64,000 bases of DNA from Eulemur rufifrons. Its lineage: Eukaryota; Chordata; Mammalia; Primates; Lemuridae. The position numbers and the translations under genes are program-made. Shown here piece after piece: positions 58,900 to 64,000 of this stretch; the first letter of the stretch is position 1, and each line of letters begins with the position of its first letter. Where the stretch lies: contig NC_091002.1 of the NCBI RefSeq assembly GCF_041146395.1, positions 9,418,501 through 9,482,500 on the forward strand, written 5' to 3'. The notes beneath the pieces were generated by a model. The model was not told the origin of the DNA and did no database searches. It saw nothing but the letters and a program-made list of their open reading frames with translations.

Positions 58900-60120
58900 G
58901 AACATTTGTATGTCCGACCATAGTCTTCCGTTCCTGTCGCTGCTCTGCCCTGTGAAAGGAGAAATGAACCTCTTTCTACATTGGGGTCAACATTATGCCC
59001 ACAGCTTGCAAAAGATTTCTGCTGGGTTTGCAGCTTGATACCTTTTTCCAGCACCTCTGGTCTGCCTTGGCGGGTACCACCTATGCAGGGAAATGACTGG
59101 CGACATTTACACACACTCATTAAAGCTCTTCAACAATGGAGTAGAACCTTAGCTGATGTGACAGGGGATGGTGTAATTAGTCGGCCTACTAATAAGGCAG
59201 TTAATAGTTCTGGACATGGAAAGCCCTTTTCAATTAATGTCACACAAGAGCATATAAAAGCTATAACCACCCACAGCTAGAGCATAAAATATCAGTCCCT
59301 ATTTTAAAAATCTCTAATTCTCACTATAAAGGGGGTTTTCTTCAAATTTGGAATGTTTGCATTTGGTTGATACCAACTTCAGGGCATTTAAGACAATTGT
59401 TCTCCAATGTTGGGAACAACGAAATCACACCTATGGCTCATGCCCTAACTGTGCTCAGGTGACGGACAGGCTGGACTCCCCAGGAGCAATGCCAGCATGT
59501 TATTAATATAATCCCGCAAGCCACAGACTGGTCTCGAGCTTCCAGCTTAAATGGGTATGCTCCAAACAGGACTGAATGGTTATGTGGATCCCACCTCCGG
59601 CCTTGGTTACCATCCAGATGGCTAGGACGATGCGCTTGAGGTTTTCCATGGGCCTGAGGACAATGGACACAGTCAATCGGCAAACCTGCTAATCTCCCAC
59701 ATATGTTTAACAGCTGGGCAAGAGCTGTTTTCCCTTGGTGTGGTCATTGAGCTTCAACCTTTGTACCAGCTTTAGGCATTGAGGATCTGACCTGGCATGT
59801 AGAAGCCCTCAGTAACTATACTAAAGGGCTCTGGGTGACAGCTCCCAAGTATTTCTTTAACAAATTCTGAAGGCTGTTTTGCAAAATCACATGGCATTAG
59901 ATATCTTAACTGCTGCACAGGGGGACCTTGTGCCATCATGAGTGTTGTGTATATAGTCCAGATAATTCTGGCAACATCACTCTAGCCTGGCAGGACACGC
60001 AGAGCCAGATACCCACGATGTCTCACCCCACCCTTTCTTTCTCCCACTGGCTTTCCTCTTGCTTTAGTTCTGGGGGCTCATCGTAACAAAAGCTGTTATT
60101 AATTTTTGGTCTTGTTCTTG
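58900..60120 (+). pseudogene. Retroviral envelope remnant (env)
   Basis: Read across several broken frames. A surface-subunit CXXC-type motif CWVC lies near 59021-59032. A stretch like the transmembrane-subunit immunosuppressive region lies near 59880-59925 (reading LQNHMALDILTAAQ), with a Cys-Cys pair just downstream in a shifted frame. A hydrophobic segment follows near 60080-60170. These features are typical of gamma-type envelopes. Multiple stops and frame changes make it inactive. Confidence 0.7.
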
Positions 60121-60281
60121 TCATAGGTATCACTTCTCATTGTTGCTCATATGGCTGTTGCAGTCTTTTCTTACAACTGTCAAATAAATTTGTACACCAT
60201 CTGGCACCGGACACCTCCCTATAAAGGCTCAGGGACCATCGGGGACGATGCACGTAAAACTGGAGATGATAAGAGCCAGAT

Positions 60282-60293
60282 TAGAGAGGTGGA
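60282..60293 (+). other. Polypurine tract
   Basis: AGAGAGGTGGAG lies immediately before the 3' LTR start TGTGAGGACACG, the position expected for plus-strand priming. Confidence 0.65.
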
Positions 60294-60716
60294 GTGTGAG
60301 GACACGAGTAACTTTATTTTTAAATGCTAATCTGCCTTACTAACCCCAAGTCTGGGAATGCCTCCAAAGTGTATAGTTGATGTATTCCTCTTTATGTAAA
60401 GATACCCATTCATTATAAGTGTCACCTTTCCTCTAAAACAACCCTTGATGTCACTGCACGCATCATGGGCTGTGAGGTAGCCACCTACACATTCCTTCCA
60501 GAGCACCTGTACTTTTTCCCGAAGATGTAAGCCCTGGGGCTGGCAGGTTGCAGTGTGGAGATCTGCCTGTCTGGCAGCCACTGAAGGCCACGTCTCTGTC
60601 AGTAAGCTCCCTAATAAATCATTCCACACAGACACACTGGATCTGTCTGCCTCCTCCTGTGGTTTCTCAGCTCCTCCTGTGTATGGGGGTCGCTTTGCAT
60701 ATACGGCCCTTTCACA
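60294..60716 (+). repeat. 3' LTR
   Basis: Starts TGTGAGGACACGAGTAAC and contains a polyadenylation signal AATAAA at about 60612. It ends in CA either at 60669 (TTTCTCA) or, more likely, near 60714-60716 (CCCTTTCACA), because L1 homology resumes at about 60721. Confidence 0.8.
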
Positions 60717-62156
60717 GAAAATGGTGTGTGAATATTTTCTCCTATTCCATAGGTTGCCTTTTCACTCTGTTGATAGTGTCCTTTGATGAACAAAAGTTTC
60801 TGATTTTGAAGTAGACCAACTTACCTATTTTTTTCTTTTTGCCTATGTGTTTGGTGTCCTATGAAAGAAATTATTGCCAAATCCAGTGCCAGGAAGCTTT
60901 TCCCCTGTGTTTTCTTCTAAGAGTTTTATGGTTTTAGCTCTTACATTTAGGTCTTTGATCTCTTTTGAGTTGTTTTGTATCTGGTGTAAGGCCAGGGTCC
61001 AACTTCATTTTTTTTACGTGTTGGTATCCAGTTTTCTCAAAAATATTTGTTGAACACTGTCCTTTCCCCATTGAATGTTCTTGACGCTTTTGTTGAAAAT
61101 CCATTGACATATATGCAAAGGTTTATTTCTGAGCTTGCTGTTCTACTCCATTTGTCTACATGTCTGCCTTTATGTCAGTGTAGCAGGGAGAAAGTTCCCT
61201 TTTACTCCTGGTTTTTATCATGAAAGTATTTTAATTTGGTCAAATGCTTCTGTGTCTATTAAGATGATCATATAATTTTTGCCTCTTATTTTATTAATAT
61301 GGTGTTTTACATTGATTGATTTTCATACATCAACCAACCTTGCCTTCCTGGGATAAATTCCACATGGTCATAGTATATAATCTTTTTTGTATGTTGTTGG
61401 ATTTGATTTTCTAGTATTTTGTTGAGGATTTTGCACCTATACGTATAAGGGATGTTATTCTACGGTGTTATTTTGTTGTGATGTCATCGTCTGGTTTGGG
61501 CCTTTATAATGAGTTGGGAAATGTTCTCTCCTCTTCTATTTTTTTGGATGAGACTGTGAAACATTGTTGTTAATCCTTTAAATATTTGGCAGTGAAGCCA
61601 TCTGGGCCTGGGCTTTTCTTTATGGGAAGTTTTATTTGTTATGATTGTTCGTTCTTTACTTTTCATTACTAATTCAATTTCCATACTTTTTATCAGTCTA
61701 TTCAGGTTTTCTGTCTCTTCTTAAATCAGTTTTGGTAGTTTGTGTCTTTCTAGGAATTTCACCATTCCTTCTACTGTCGATATGGTGGTATATAGTTGTT
61801 CATAGTATTCTCTTATAATCCTTTTCATTTCTATAAGTTTGGTAGTGATATACTTCTTTCATTCCTAATTTTAGTGTAATCTGAGTATTATCTCTCTCTC
61901 CTTTTTTCTTTTCTTTTTTTTTTTTTTTTGGCTACTCTAGCTAAAGTGTGCTAATTTTGTTGATCCTTTCAAAGAACAAACTTTTGGTTTTGTTGATTTT
62001 CTCTGTTTTTCTAATCTCTGTTTTGTTAATTTCTGATCTAATGCTTATTGTTTCCTTCCTTTTGCTTGCTTTGAGTTTAATTTGCTTTTTTCCCCTAGTT
62101 TCTTAAGGTGGACAGTTTTTTATTTGAGTTCTTTCCTCTTTTAAAATACAGACATT

Positions 62157-62420
62157 GGCTGGGTGCAGTGGCTCAGGCCTGTGATCCTCACACTTTGGGA
62201 GGCCAGGAATTCGGGACCACCTTGTGCAAGAGTGAGACCCCCATCTTTACAAAAAATAGAAAAATTAGCTAGGCATGGTGACCACACCTGTAATCCCAGC
62301 TACTCAGGAGGCTGGGGCAGGAGAATCACTTGAGCCCAGGAGTTCGAGGTTGCAGTGAGCTGTGATGACGTCACTGCATTCTAGGTTGGGCGACAGAGTG
62401 AGACCTTGTCTGATAAAAAA
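62157..62420 (+). mobile_element. Alu, older J-like dimer
   Basis: GGCTGGGTGCAGTGGCTCAG... without the lemur-type linker block. It is diverged, with a short A tail into which the next Alu inserted. Confidence 0.9.
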
Positions 62421-62428
62421 AAAGTAGG

Positions 62429-62760
<332 letters not shown>

Positions 62761-63565
62761 AAAGTAGGCATTTACAACTATAAATTTCCCTCTAAGCACT
62801 GTTTTAACAGAATCCTGTAAGTTTTTGTATGCTGTGTTTTCATTTTCATTCGTCTCAATTTCTAATTTCCCTTGTGATTTCTTGTTTGACTCATTAGTTA
62901 CTTAACATTGTGTTGTTAGATTTCCACATATTTACTGATTCCTAATTTCATTCCATTGCAGTCAGAAAATATATTTTGTATGATTTCAATCCTTTTAAAT
63001 TTACTGAGGCTTGCTTTATGGCCTAGCATATGGTCAATGATAGAAAATGTTCTATATGTGCCTGAGAAGAATATGTTCTATGTATTATTCAGTGAAATAT
63101 TCTATAGATACTTCTTGAATCTACTTGACCTATAGTGTCGTTCAAGTCTTTTACTCCTTCTTGATCATCTGCCTAGGTGCTCCATCCATTACTGAAAGTC
63201 GGATATTGAAGTCTTCAACTATTACTGTTGAATATTCTATTTCTCCCTTCAATTATTCAGCTTTGCTTCATGTGTTTTGGATTTAATTTTTTCAGTTTTG
63301 CTTCATGTATTTCTACCTGTGGTTAGGTGCATATTTGTTTATAATTATGTCTTCCAGATGGCTTGTCCCTGTAATTATTATAAAATGTCTTTCTTTGTTA
63401 AAAATTTTTATCTTAAAATCTATTTTGTCTGATATTAGTGTAGCCACTCTAGATCTCTTTCAGTTACTGTTTACATGGTATATTATTGCTACCCTTTACT
63501 TTTCAACCTATTTGTGTCTTTTGTAGATAGCATAAAGTTGGGGTTTTTTGTTTGTTTGTTTATTT

Positions 63566-63858
63566 GTTTTTAGAGACAGGGTCTCTCTCTCTGTCACCCA
63601 GGCCAGAATGCAGTGACATGATCATAGTTCACTGTAACTTCAAACTTCTGGGCTTAATCAATCCTCCCACCTCAGCCTCCCAAGTATCTAGGACTACAGG
63701 CATGCGCCACCATACTTGCTTAATTTTTTAATTTTTTGTAGAGATGTGGGGTCTCACTGTGTTGCCTAGGCTGGTCTTAAACTCCTGAGCTGAAGCAATC
63801 CTCCTGCCTCGGCCTCCCAAAGCACTGGGGGTCCTGGCGTGAGCCCCTGTACCCGGCC
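63566..63858 (-). mobile_element. Alu, older J-like dimer
   Basis: Antisense Alu (TTTTTAGAGACAGGGTCTC ... GCCCCTGTACCCGGCC) lacking the lemur-type linker. A TTTG-rich tract lies at its tail side. Confidence 0.9.
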
Positions 63859-64000
63859 CACTTGCATCATTTTTTTAATCCATCCTGGCAATCTTTGCCT
63901 TTTTATTGGGATATTTAGTCCATTGACACTCAAAGTAATTACTGATAAGGTAGGATTTATGTGTGCCATTTTTTTATTTGTTTCCTACATGTTTTATATC

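Larger units (their letters stand above)
57737..60716 (+). mobile_element. Endogenous retrovirus, internally deleted, two LTRs
   Basis: An old provirus with a partial 5' LTR (57737 to about 57965), an integrase remnant, degraded envelope sequence and a full 3' LTR (60294 to about 60716). The two LTRs agree in roughly four of five bases by eye, indicating great age. Sequence from the 3' part of the 5' LTR through gag, protease and reverse transcriptase is missing; the LTR joins directly to the integrase region. All coding parts have stops and shifts, so it is inert. Confidence 0.85.

Noticed and set aside
57991..60120. Domesticated retroviral gene (integrase- or envelope-derived)
   Set aside because: Both parts have in-frame stops and frame changes, and the LTRs have diverged strongly, so there is no sign of a preserved frame.

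Overview
The window is mammalian nuclear DNA, most likely from a strepsirrhine primate (lemur-like). The evidence is the Alu type. Several dimeric Alus carry an extra A/T-rich stretch in the linker between the arms (AGAAAGAAATTAT..., then ATATATATAGAAAAAATTAG), which I know from lemur/loris Alus and not from human ones. L1 3' tails of a type I associate with lemurs are also present. Old mammalian repeats (MIR, L2, MaLR LTRs, HAL1, L1M, hAT and Tigger-like DNA elements) fill much of the rest.

The only intact gene I can support is VSX1, a paired-like CVC homeobox gene of retinal bipolar cells, on the minus strand at 566-6353. All five coding exons are present with GT/AG splice sites and an open frame. 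They add up to 365 codons, the length I know for human VSX1. The start codon lies in a CpG island, with a TATA box about 70 bp and a CCAAT box about 117 bp upstream. In human, VSX1 sits between ACSS1 and ENTPD6, with a long gene-free gap on the ENTPD6 side. The remaining 57 kb here fits that gap, and I see no exon of either neighbour.

Layout: 1-6.5 kb VSX1; 6.5-10 kb upstream flank with two candidate regulatory blocks carrying OTX/CRX-type sites; 10-18.4 kb old repeats and a long L1 with nested Alus; 18.4-24.5 kb mostly unique DNA with a candidate conserved block at 21-22 kb; 24.5-34 kb dense HAL1/L1/ERVL debris; 34-50 kb mixed unique sequence and scattered repeats, with a homeobox-site-rich AT block at 35.5-36.1 kb; 50.7-56 kb repeat-poor, GC-richer DNA; 57.3-64 kb one old antisense L1 interrupted by an internally deleted endogenous retrovirus and three Alus.

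I found no CRISPR array, operon or other undescribed multi-gene system. The observations most worth following are the old provirus that seems to join a class III-like integrase to a gamma-type envelope, a highly similar 130-bp inverted repeat pair that looks like a young hAT-type miniature element, a tandemly duplicated G-rich L1 3' UTR, and several candidate VSX1 enhancers. All naming of repeat families is from memory of consensus sequences and has not been run against a library.
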